Of a stretch of DNA of 41,670 nucleotides, positions 22,563-30,318 are shown piece by piece. The notes beneath the pieces were generated by a model. The model worked only from the letters and a program-made list of their open reading frames with translations. It ran no database searches and was not told the DNA's origin. The translations under genes were made by a program, and so were the position numbers. The DNA comes from Alistipes sp. (GTDB lineage: Bacteria > Bacteroidota > Bacteroidia > Bacteroidales > Rikenellaceae): the NCBI GenBank assembly GCA_017463615.1, contig JAFTOU010000043.1:1-41670 (forward strand). Direction: 5' to 3'. Numbering within the stretch: the stretch's first letter is position 1; each line of letters opens with the position of its first letter.

Positions 22563-23906
22563 ATGGCAAAGACATTTCCTATCGGCGGAGTACATCCGTC
22601 AGACAATAAGCAGTGGAGCAAAGGTAGCGCTATAGAGGTTATGGAGCTGCCAGATGTAGTGAACATTCCACTTGGTCAGCATATTGGTGCTCCTGCCACT
22701 GCCGTAGTAAAGAAGGGCGACAAGGTTGTCGTAGGTCAGCTTATTGCCGAGGCTACGGGCTTTATGTCGGCAAATATCCACGCGCCAATCTCTGGTACGG
22801 TTACCGCCGTAGACCTTCAGCCAAATGGTCAGGGTATCCGCCAGATGATGATTACCATCAAGCGCGAGGATGATATCTGGGACGAGGCTATTGACCGCAC
22901 CGATACCCTTGTAAGCGAGTGCACCCTTGAGCCTAAGGCTATCATTGAGAAGATTAAGCAGGCTGGTATCGTAGGTATGGGTGGTGCTACATTCCCAACC
23001 CATGTAAAGCTCTCTATTCCAGAGGGCAAGAAGGCTGAAACGCTGATTATCAACGGCGTAGAGTGTGAGCCATACCTCACATCAGACTACCGCACAATGC
23101 TTGAGCGTGGCGAGCAGCTGATTGTCGGCACTCGCATCCTGATGCGCGCTATCGGCGTAAGTAGTGCTGTTATCGGCATTGAGGCTAATAAGCCAGATGC
23201 AGTGAAGCACCTGCAGTCGCTCCTCGGCTCTGCTACCGACATCAAGGTTCAGATGCTTAAGACCCAGTACCCACAGGGTGGTGAGAAGCAGCTTATCGCA
23301 GCCGTTACAGGCCGTCAGGTACCTGCACCGCCAGCACTGCCTATAGATGTAGGTGCTGTGGTTTGCAACGCCTCTACAGCTGTTGCCGTATATGAGGCTG
23401 TGCAGAAGAATAAGCCACTCATTGAGCGCGTAGTTACCGTTACTGGCTCTGCCGTAACTGCTCCTAAGAACCTGCTCACCCGCTTCGGTACTCCAGTGGA
23501 GGCGCTGATTGCTAAGTGTGGCGGTGTTCCAGAGGGCGATGTGAAGGTTATCAACGGTGGACCGATGATGGGTCGTGCGCTGAGCAATATCGCTATGCCA
23601 GTGATGAAGGGTTGCTCAGGCATCACCATTATGGTTGGCAGCGAGGTTATGCGTGGCACCGAGAGTCCTTGTATCAAGTGCGCTAAGTGCGTGGAGGCTT
23701 GTCCTATGGGCTTGGAGCCATATATGCTTGCAAAGCAGGCTCGCAAGAAGGCGTGGGATGCTATGGAGGCAAACGACATCACCAGCTGTATTGAGTGCGG
23801 TTGCTGCCAGTTTACCTGCCCTGCAAATATTCCGCTGTTAGATTTTGTGCGTCTGGGTAAGCAGACCGTTATGGGTATTATCCGTGCAAGAAATATGAAG
23901 AAATAA
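22563..23906 (+). CDS. rnfC: Rnf complex subunit C, NADH-binding
   Basis: 447-residue peripheral subunit that carries FMN and exchanges electrons with NAD+/NADH. The order is: N-terminal barrel-sandwich (VNIPLGQHIGAPATAVVKKGDKVVVGQLIAEA); NADH/FMN-binding Complex1_51K-like domain (GIVGMGGATFPTHVKL, INGVECEPYLTSDYR); SLBB domain; and two [4Fe-4S] motifs (CIKCAKCVEACPMGL and CIECGCCQFTCPANIPLLD). All motif residues are present and the length is normal. It lies between rnfB and rnfD. Confidence 0.97.
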   Translation: MAKTFPIGGVHPSDNKQWSKGSAIEVMELPDVVNIPLGQHIGAPATAVVKKGDKVVVGQLIAEATGFMSANIHAPISGTVTAVDLQPNGQGIRQMMITIKREDDIWDEAIDRTDTLVSECTLEPKAIIEKIKQAGIVGMGGATFPTHVKLSIPEGKKAETLIINGVECEPYLTSDYRTMLERGEQLIVGTRILMRAIGVSSAVIGIEANKPDAVKHLQSLLGSATDIKVQMLKTQYPQGGEKQLIAAVTGRQVPAPPALPIDVGAVVCNASTAVAVYEAVQKNKPLIERVVTVTGSAVTAPKNLLTRFGTPVEALIAKCGGVPEGDVKVINGGPMMGRALSNIAMPVMKGCSGITIMVGSEVMRGTESPCIKCAKCVEACPMGLEPYMLAKQARKKAWDAMEANDITSCIECGCCQFTCPANIPLLDFVRLGKQTVMGIIRARNMKK

Positions 23907-23917
23907 AACAAACAGAT

Positions 23918-24889
23918 ATGGCTAATCGATTTTTTGTTTCACCTGCGCCGCACATGCACGGCAGCCTCTCCACAACCCGCCTGATGGGCGATGTGGTTAT
24001 TGCGCTGCTGCCTGCGCTGATGGTTTCGGTGAGGGTGTTTGGCTGGAGCGTGCTTGCAGTGACCGCGGTCTCTATTGCCAGCTGCGTTCTTTTTGAGTAT
24101 TTGGTACAGAAGTACCTCGTCAAGGGAGAGGTGACGGTAAACAACCTCTCTGCAGTCGTTACAGGTCTGCTGCTGGCGATGAACCTGCCAGCAAATATTC
24201 CACTCTGGATAGTAGTTATCGGTGCGCTGGTGGCTATTGGCGTGGCTAAGATGCCATTTGGAGGTCTGGGCAAGAACCTCTTTAACCCAGCCCTTGCAGC
24301 CCGCGTGTTCCTGCTTATCGCCTATCCGGTACAGATGACCTCCTTCCCGCAGCCAACCCTTGAGGGTTTTACTGACGCCTACTCTGGCGCAACACCGCTG
24401 GGTGCAGCTAAGGCTGGTATGGTAGACTTCGCATCTTTTGACATCGCAGGTATGTTCACAGGCGCTATGGGCGGCTCGTTTGGTGAGATTTCGGCTCTGG
24501 CACTGCTGCTGGGCTTTGTATACCTTCTGATGCGCAGAGTTATCTCTTGGCATATTCCAGTAGCTGTACTGGGTACTATGGCACTCTTTGCAACTATCTT
24601 CGCTGGCGTGAGAATGGAGGATAGCTCTATGCACCTTCTCTTCCCACTCTTCCACCTGCTTAGTGGTGGTGCACTGCTGGGTGCTATCTTTATGGCTACA
24701 GACTATGTAACCTCGCCTATGACCACTAAGGGTATGATTATCTACGGCGTAGGTATCGGTGCAATTACAATGTGCATCCGTCTGTGGGGTGCTTATCCAG
24801 AGGGTATGTCCTTCGCTATCCTTATTATGAATAGCGTTGTGCCACTGATTAACAAGTATGTAAAACCAAAGCGTTTCGGCGCAAAATAG
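23918..24889 (+). CDS. rnfD: Rnf complex subunit D
   Basis: 323-residue integral subunit of the NqrB/RnfD family with about 9-10 membrane helices. The covalent FMN attachment site is the Thr of YSGATPLGAAK. The GGLGKNLFNPALAARVFLL segment and the MATDYVTSPMTTKGMIIYG motif are conserved. Together with RnfG it carries electrons through covalent flavins while Na+ or H+ is moved. Its stop codon is close to the rnfG start; GGAGGGT after the stop probably serves as ribosome-binding site for rnfG. Confidence 0.96.
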   Translation: MANRFFVSPAPHMHGSLSTTRLMGDVVIALLPALMVSVRVFGWSVLAVTAVSIASCVLFEYLVQKYLVKGEVTVNNLSAVVTGLLLAMNLPANIPLWIVVIGALVAIGVAKMPFGGLGKNLFNPALAARVFLLIAYPVQMTSFPQPTLEGFTDAYSGATPLGAAKAGMVDFASFDIAGMFTGAMGGSFGEISALALLLGFVYLLMRRVISWHIPVAVLGTMALFATIFAGVRMEDSSMHLLFPLFHLLSGGALLGAIFMATDYVTSPMTTKGMIIYGVGIGAITMCIRLWGAYPEGMSFAILIMNSVVPLINKYVKPKRFGAK

Positions 24890-24900
24890 TGGAGGGTATT

Positions 24901-25521
24901 ATGGAGAGTTCATTGAAAAATATGGTCTTGGTACTCTTTACCATCACCCTGCTCTCGTCAGCAGCCGTTGGCGGAGTATATGTAATCACCGAGGAGCCAA
25001 TCGCTCAGGCAAAGGTTGCCGCTGTGAACGAGGCGCTCAAGCTGGTACTCCCAGAGTTTGAGGCTACAACCTCGCAGACTATTGAGGTTAATGCCCTGCC
25101 TGTTGTGGCACACACCGCAACTGTAGGCGATAAGGCTGTAGGCTACGCCATAGAGAGCCTCTCAAAGAATGGCTTTGGCGGAGTTGTACGCCTGATGGTC
25201 GGTTTTGACACCGAGGGTAACATTATCAACATCAATGTTTTGGAGCAGAAGGAGACCCCAGGTCTTGGAACAAAGATGGCAGATGAGGGCAATGTCCTGC
25301 TCGCATCGCTGAAGGGTAAGAATGCTGGTAGCGTGAATATGACCGTGCGTAAGGATGGTGGCGATATTGACGCCCTTACGGCTGCAACAATCTCCTCGCG
25401 TGCATACGCCGAGGCTGTGGCTGTGGCATACGAGGCATTCAAGGTGGCTAACGGTTCGCAGGCAGAGGCTGGCGATGTAGCTACTGGTGCAACAAAACAG
25501 GAAGGAGGTCAGAATGAGTAA
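24901..25521 (+). CDS. rnfG: Rnf complex subunit G, flavoprotein
   Basis: 206-residue subunit with one N-terminal membrane helix (MVLVLFTITLLSSAAVGGVYVI) and a periplasmic FMN-binding domain. The flavinylation motif reads DALTAATISS; family consensus is D-x-x-[ST]-G-A-T, so Gly is Ala here, while the acceptor Thr is kept. GFGGVVRLMVGFD and EQKETPGLGTKM are typical. The start was put at ATG 24901 rather than the GTG at 24889, because the latter overlaps the rnfD stop and leaves no Shine-Dalgarno. Covalent FMN transfer would need ApbE, which is not in this window. Confidence 0.93.
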   Translation: MESSLKNMVLVLFTITLLSSAAVGGVYVITEEPIAQAKVAAVNEALKLVLPEFEATTSQTIEVNALPVVAHTATVGDKAVGYAIESLSKNGFGGVVRLMVGFDTEGNIININVLEQKETPGLGTKMADEGNVLLASLKGKNAGSVNMTVRKDGGDIDALTAATISSRAYAEAVAVAYEAFKVANGSQAEAGDVATGATKQEGGQNE

Positions 25522-26104
25522 TAGCAAACTATCCCTTGTACTCAAGGGTCTGATTAAGGAGAACCCTACATTCGTGCTGGTTCTCGGTACATGCCCAACG
25601 CTGGGTACTACCACAAGTGCAATCAACGGTTTGGGTATGGGTGTTGCCACTATGGCGGTACTCATTATGTCCAATGCCGTTATTGCGATGATTAAGAACC
25701 TTATCCCAGATAAGGTGCGCATTCCTGCATTTATCGTGGTTATCGCCTCGTTTGTGACCGTTATTGATATGCTTATGCAGGCATTCGTTCCGTCGCTCTA
25801 CGCAGCTCTGGGCGTATTTATTCCGCTTATTGTGGTGAACTGTATCATCCTGGGTCGCGCCGAGGCTTTCGCCTCTAAGAATGGCGTTCTAGACTCAGCA
25901 CTGGACGGTCTGGGCATCGGTCTGGGCTTTACCCTCTCGCTGACCACTATCGGTTGCGTGCGCGAGATTCTGGGTAGCGGCGCAGTATTCGGCCTTAGCC
26001 TCGGTATTGCAGACTATATGCCACTTGTATTCGTGCTTGCCCCTGGAGGTTTCCTTGTGTATGGATTCCTTATGGTATTGTTTAACAAATATCTGAAGAA
26101 GTAG
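25514..26104 (+). CDS. rnfE: Rnf complex subunit E
   Basis: 196-residue integral membrane subunit of the NqrD/RnfE family with six hydrophobic segments. Signatures are LVLGTCPTLGTTTSAINGLGMG, with the membrane-buried Cys that helps ligate the [2Fe-2S] centre, and NCIILGRAEAFASKNG. ATG 25514 was chosen because it has an AGGAGGT Shine-Dalgarno just upstream and overlaps the rnfG stop by 8 nt. The frame is open nine codons further upstream, but those residues are not family-like. Confidence 0.95.
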   Translation: MSNSKLSLVLKGLIKENPTFVLVLGTCPTLGTTTSAINGLGMGVATMAVLIMSNAVIAMIKNLIPDKVRIPAFIVVIASFVTVIDMLMQAFVPSLYAALGVFIPLIVVNCIILGRAEAFASKNGVLDSALDGLGIGLGFTLSLTTIGCVREILGSGAVFGLSLGIADYMPLVFVLAPGGFLVYGFLMVLFNKYLKK

Positions 26105-26106
26105 TT

Positions 26107-26679
26107 ATGGAGTATTTTGCAATAATCATAGGTGCAATATTTGTAAACAATGTTGTACTCGCACAGTTCCTCGGTATCTGCCCATTCCTCGGCGTATCGT
26201 CAAAGGTTGAGACCAGTATGGGTATGGGTGCCGCTGTGACATTCGTTATGGCACTCTCGTCCGTTGTTGTGTGGCTGATACAGGAGTATGTCCTCGCACC
26301 GCTGGGCATTGAGTTTATGCAGACTATCGTCTTTATCCTGGTCATTGCTGCGCTGGTGCAGATGGTGGAGATTGTGCTCAAGAAGGTCTCCCCTGCCCTC
26401 TATCAGGCACTGGGTATCTTCCTGCCACTTATTACTACTAACTGTGCCGTGCTGGGTGTTGCCCTGCTGATGGTACAGAAGGAGTATGGTCTGCTTGAGG
26501 GTCTTATCTATAGCACCTCTACCGCTCTGGGCTTCGCCGTAGCACTTGTGCTCTTCGCAGGTATGCGCGAGCGCCTTGAGTTTGAGGAGGTTCCAAAGGT
26601 ATTTGATGGCGTGCCTATCGCCCTTATCACCGCCGCCCTGCTTGCTATGGCATTTATGGGCTTCAGTGGCCTGGTATAA
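26107..26679 (+). CDS. rnfA: Rnf complex subunit A
   Basis: 190-residue integral membrane subunit of the NqrE/RnfA family with six helices and the opposite topology to RnfE. Signatures are NNVVLAQFLGICPFLGVSSK, with the buried Cys, and PLITTNCAVLGVALL in the second half. It ends the operon; a strong T-tracted hairpin follows 18 nt later. With RnfB, C, D, G and E this makes a complete six-subunit complex. Confidence 0.96.
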   Translation: MEYFAIIIGAIFVNNVVLAQFLGICPFLGVSSKVETSMGMGAAVTFVMALSSVVVWLIQEYVLAPLGIEFMQTIVFILVIAALVQMVEIVLKKVSPALYQALGIFLPLITTNCAVLGVALLMVQKEYGLLEGLIYSTSTALGFAVALVLFAGMRERLEFEEVPKVFDGVPIALITAALLAMAFMGFSGLV

Positions 26680-26696
26680 CACAGAGTGATATAGAG

Positions 26697-26731
26697 AGTA
26701 GCCTACTAACGCTGTTAGTAGGCTACTTTTT
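26697..26731 (+). terminator. Rho-independent terminator of the nadE-rnf operon
   Basis: A perfect 14-bp stem AGTAGCCTACTAAC/GTTAGTAGGCTACT with a 3-nt loop and a T tract. Confidence 0.92.
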
Positions 26732-26740
26732 GCTATATAC

Positions 26741-26770
26741 AAAAAATACCCTACATCGGTTGATGCAGGG
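26741..26770 (-). terminator. Rho-independent terminator of rnpB
   Basis: On the minus strand CCCTGCATC pairs with GATGTAGGG around a 4-nt loop and is followed after two bases by six T. Confidence 0.85.
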
Positions 26771-26777
26771 CATAGCA

Positions 26778-27136
26778 GCAGATTCTATAAGCCGAGTTCT
26801 GTGTCAGAGGCATTCGCCCCCCAGTTCATCATTTATCTACGGCGGCAGTCACCTGCCGTCTCCAGCGGTTTACCCCTCGGCATCGGGCGAGCAACCCTTA
26901 ATTGCCGATATACATAACCTTGCAACCCACAAGACGTACTGCCGAGGAACATCACTGCCCTCGCGGTGGGCTCTTACCCCGCCTTTTCACCCTTACCCTT
27001 TCGGGCGGTTATTCTCTGTTACGCTACTACACCCTCTCGGACATCAAGCCATTAACTTGTGTGGCGCTCTGTGTTGCTCGGACTTTCCTCCCCTCGTGAG
27101 GGTTACCCCCCCCGAGCAGCGATGAACCGAATCTGC
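26778..27136 (-). ncRNA. rnpB: RNase P RNA (class A)
   Basis: Catalytic RNA of RNase P, which trims tRNA 5' leaders. The minus strand carries the universal core GAGGAAAGTCC (27080-27090) near the 5' end and the 3' hallmark ACAGAACTCGGCTTAT (26787-26802). The ends pair as helix P1: GCAGATTC at 27129-27136 with GAATCTGC at 26778-26785. The 5' end agrees with a -7 box 5-12 nt upstream, and the 3' end with a terminator just downstream. Length (about 360 nt) is typical. Exact ends are uncertain by a few bases. Open frames on the plus strand across it are not genes. Confidence 0.96.
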
Positions 27137-27140
27137 GCTG

Positions 27141-27148
27141 CAAAGGTA
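27141..27148 (-). promoter_or_regulatory. -7 box (TACCTTTG on minus strand) for rnpB
   Basis: CAAAGGTA on the plus strand. Its spacing to the P1 helix puts the transcript 5' end where the RNA structure needs it. Confidence 0.7.
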
Positions 27149-27169
27149 GCAACTCTTTGCGTAACATCC

Positions 27170-27199
27170 AAAAAAAAGAGCCCGGCAAATGCCGAGCTC
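27170..27199 (-). terminator. Rho-independent terminator of the lipoprotein operon
   Basis: On the minus strand GAGCTCGGCA...TGCCGGGCTC folds into a GC-rich stem with one mismatch pair, followed by eight T. It separates the large lipoprotein gene from rnpB. Confidence 0.9.
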
Positions 27200-27218
27200 A
27201 GAGATAACTGAATGAAGA

Positions 27219-30203
27219 TTACTTATCAGTGCTCTTCTTAATCTCGTAGAGGTTACCCTCTGCGTCAGTCCAAGCAACGATTACCAATGCATCCTCCTGA
27301 ACGCTACCAAGAGTACCTGTGTAAGCAGTTGCGCTCTGGATTGCCTCGGGGCTAACAGTAAGCATATAGGTATTGGTAACTGAGGTACGATAGTTGGTGC
27401 TTGGGAATGCATAGATATACATATTTGTAGCACCAGTACCTGGAGTTACGGTGTAGTTGAGAGTCATAAGACCATCATCGCCAGTAACAACCTCTGTTGT
27501 GATTGTTGGCTGTGAAGCAGTCCAAGCATCTGCACCCTTCTCTACAAGAGTCTGAGTGAATACAGGCTCGCAAATGCACTCGTAGTAGTTACCAGCCTCG
27601 TCTACCCAAGTAATCCATACATTAGAGTTTACATCGTATGTAGCACCGTTGTGTGTACCTGCTGTAGTGTAAGAGGTTGTACCATAGTACTGACCCTCCT
27701 TGAGAATCATATAGTCAACAGCATCTCTTGCAACAGTCTCTGAAGAGAGGTAATCCTCGCCGAGAACAGCTACCCAGTACTTAGTAGTACCAGCAGCAGG
27801 AGTAACAGTTACATCTACATTGAAGCGACCATAGTAGTCATCCCAAGATACAACAGTGTTTACTGTTGGCTTCATTGTAGCGTAAGACTCGTCAGTAGCG
27901 CGAATAAGTGGGTACTCAGGGAGTGTTGGAGTGAAGTAGTAGAATGATGCGTGTGAAGTATTGCCAGCCTCATCTACTGCTACAATAGCAAATGCGTGCT
28001 CAGAATTTGTCTCAAGATCTGAAAGGTTAATGACGCCATCAACAAGTGCAGATGCCTCAATAGTCTTTACATACCAACCGTCATCGGTTGCGAGTGCAGC
28101 CTCAGCAGTTGCCTCGTCAGTCCAGTAGTAGCCACCCTTCTCTACAGCCATATAGCGATAGCTTACTGCAGTACCACCCTCGGTAGAAACCTTGATAGAA
28201 GCAGTAGTAACCTCAATCTTTGAAGCTGCAGTGTCAATTACAACCGTAAGTGACTCGTTGTAAGATACAGCCTTAGTAGTAAATGCCTGCTTGCAGAGCT
28301 GACCGTACTTACCATTCTGGTCTACAGCAACACCTACAACATAACCAGTCTGACCTGGGTTGTAGCCATAAAGCATAGCGTAAGACTGATTACCTACTAC
28401 AGCAGCACCATACTCCTTGCAGTAGCTCCATACAAAGTCAAGAAGTTCCTCGTCAGTCTTGTACTGAGCAAGCTCCTCCTCGGTAAGAGTTGCAGCATAA
28501 ACCATAGAAGTGTTCTCAGAACCAGTAACAAGAACCTCTACAGAGTTGTATGTAATCTCTGTAGCCTCAAATGTCAGAGTCTCTGAACCACCAGCCTCAA
28601 GACCTGTAGTTGTGTACTCGTAGAGCTTGATGTCATCAAATACATACTCAGTCTTTGCCTTACCATCTACAAGTGGAAGGATGTAGAGCAGGTAGTTGCT
28701 ATCTGGCTGGATACCGCTATAGAAACCAGTACCTGGGAACTCTACGATGCTACCGCTGAAGTTAAGTGTAGCAATCTCCTCACCGAATGTACCCCAGTCA
28801 TCCTGCCAGTCAATGAATGAGGACTGAAGCTGCTCCTTAGCCATCTCAAATGTTGATGTCTGAAGCGCACCTACGATATAACCAGCGTGACCACCAGCTG
28901 TTGCGGTGAGCTGAATATCATTAAATGCTACAGTAGCCTCTACATTGAGGAATGGAGGGGTGTAAGTAGTGAACAATACATCTGACTCAGTGTAAACATA
29001 AGACCAACCCTCACCCTCAGAAAGAGCCCAGATAACATAAGTCTGACCAGAAGGAATCTCTACATAAGCAGCCTCATCCCAGTTACCCAGCATCTGGTTG
29101 TAAAGCTCCTTAAGAGAGAGCTTAACCTCTGCAGCGTAAGCATACTGCATATTCAGAGTGTAGTCGTTCATAGCTGCAGCAACACCAGCAGCAGAGAACT
29201 CTGACTGTGGCATCATACCATAGAATACAGCAGCAGGCTCTTCCCAACGAACTACATTGTTGTAGATAGTAAGCTCATCGCCAACAACCTCAAGCAGAAC
29301 TGAAGCAGTTGAAGCAGAAACTGCGAGCTTGCCTACCATACACTTGCCATCGCCACCAGCAGCGTGGATCTTTACAAGACCCTCAAGCTCAGCCTCGCCA
29401 GCGTCAATCTTCTCCTGAAGTGGAGCAACAACTGTCAGAGTCTTACCAGAGATAGTAGCCTTCCAGCCCTCTGGCTTAGCGATAACGGTAAGGTCGTCAA
29501 TATTCTCAGCCTTGAGTGCAACCTCAACAGACTCGCCTGGAGCAACGAAGGTCTTACCAGCCTGAACGCCGAAGTCAATAGTCTCAGCCTTAGGAACAGA
29601 GATAACCTCGCCAGAAGCAAGAGTGAAGTCTACTGAAGTCTCGCCGTCAACAACGCCGGTAAAGAGGCAAGTAGGCTCAGCCTTCTTCTCAACAACTACC
29701 CAAGTGTTACCACCATCAACAGTGAGTTCAACATCGCCTGTTGTAGGGTTTACACGGAACTCTGGAGCTGGAGCCTGTGGGTGAGAAACTGCAATCTTGT
29801 TACCAGCAGCATCGGTGATAGCAACTGCAGCGCCATCAACAATCTGTGCCCAGTAGTAAGTATCGCCCTCCTTAACAACGGTTACGCAACCATTGTTCTT
29901 CTCAGCCTCTGGCTGATACTGAGGGTAAACGGTAACCTTCTCACCGTTAGTGAGCAGGATCTCCCAAGAGCCATCGTCCTTCTTGGTAGCAGAAGCAACA
30001 ACGGTCTTAGAGTCAATCAGGGTCTTGAGTGCAGAAACCTCATCATTGAGCTTCTTCTCAAGGTTGTTAACCTTCTCGTAAAGGTCAGCAATCTCCTGAC
30101 GGATAGCAGTGTCGTCGTACGGCTCGGTACAAGATACAAAAAGCATCGCTGTAACGGCAAGAGTACTCAACACGCCCTTGAACATTGCATAAAAGTTCTT
30201 CAT
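27219..30203 (-). CDS. Large modular lipoprotein with N-terminal coiled coil (DUF4988-like)
   Basis: About 994-residue exported lipoprotein. The signal peptide ends in the lipobox LFVSC (C25). A short coiled coil follows (about 30-60; IRQEIADLYEKVNNLEKKLNDEVSALKTLID), then the segment DGSWEILLTNGEKVTVYP typical of DUF4988-type Bacteroidota surface proteins. The rest appears to be a string of beta-sandwich modules resembling fibronectin III/BACON folds, with recurring phrases of the type GYVVGVAVDQNGKYG. No catalytic motif or C-terminal type IX sorting domain was recognised. Start set at the Met before the signal peptide. Codons such as GGT, GCA/GCT, ACA/ACT dominate here, unlike in eptA or the sulfatase, which suggests high expression. 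It is the last of a five-gene minus-strand cluster, 115 nt after its neighbour. Confidence 0.8.
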   Translation of the reverse strand: MKNFYAMFKGVLSTLAVTAMLFVSCTEPYDDTAIRQEIADLYEKVNNLEKKLNDEVSALKTLIDSKTVVASATKKDDGSWEILLTNGEKVTVYPQYQPEAEKNNGCVTVVKEGDTYYWAQIVDGAAVAITDAAGNKIAVSHPQAPAPEFRVNPTTGDVELTVDGGNTWVVVEKKAEPTCLFTGVVDGETSVDFTLASGEVISVPKAETIDFGVQAGKTFVAPGESVEVALKAENIDDLTVIAKPEGWKATISGKTLTVVAPLQEKIDAGEAELEGLVKIHAAGGDGKCMVGKLAVSASTASVLLEVVGDELTIYNNVVRWEEPAAVFYGMMPQSEFSAAGVAAAMNDYTLNMQYAYAAEVKLSLKELYNQMLGNWDEAAYVEIPSGQTYVIWALSEGEGWSYVYTESDVLFTTYTPPFLNVEATVAFNDIQLTATAGGHAGYIVGALQTSTFEMAKEQLQSSFIDWQDDWGTFGEEIATLNFSGSIVEFPGTGFYSGIQPDSNYLLYILPLVDGKAKTEYVFDDIKLYEYTTTGLEAGGSETLTFEATEITYNSVEVLVTGSENTSMVYAATLTEEELAQYKTDEELLDFVWSYCKEYGAAVVGNQSYAMLYGYNPGQTGYVVGVAVDQNGKYGQLCKQAFTTKAVSYNESLTVVIDTAASKIEVTTASIKVSTEGGTAVSYRYMAVEKGGYYWTDEATAEAALATDDGWYVKTIEASALVDGVINLSDLETNSEHAFAIVAVDEAGNTSHASFYYFTPTLPEYPLIRATDESYATMKPTVNTVVSWDDYYGRFNVDVTVTPAAGTTKYWVAVLGEDYLSSETVARDAVDYMILKEGQYYGTTSYTTAGTHNGATYDVNSNVWITWVDEAGNYYECICEPVFTQTLVEKGADAWTASQPTITTEVVTGDDGLMTLNYTVTPGTGATNMYIYAFPSTNYRTSVTNTYMLTVSPEAIQSATAYTGTLGSVQEDALVIVAWTDAEGNLYEIKKSTDK

Positions 30204-30260
30204 AACTTTTTGAACATTTAGGTAGGATGTGTGAATCAGGCGCACACCCCGTAAAAATAT

Positions 30261-30286
30261 CTGCCGACTCCTGATTTGTCGGACTG
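30261..30286 (-). terminator. Weak hairpin between the two lipoprotein genes
   Basis: On the minus strand CCGAC pairs with GTCGG, and a short T-rich stretch (ATATTTTT) follows. It may act as an attenuator or partial terminator inside the cluster. Evidence is modest. Confidence 0.3.
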
Positions 30287-30318
30287 TTAATAATTGGTTT
30301 TATGAAAGGTTTTTCTTA

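Noticed and set aside
26730-27125. 131-codon plus-strand open frame
   Set aside because: It runs antisense through the RNase P RNA; its composition follows RNA structure, not coding.
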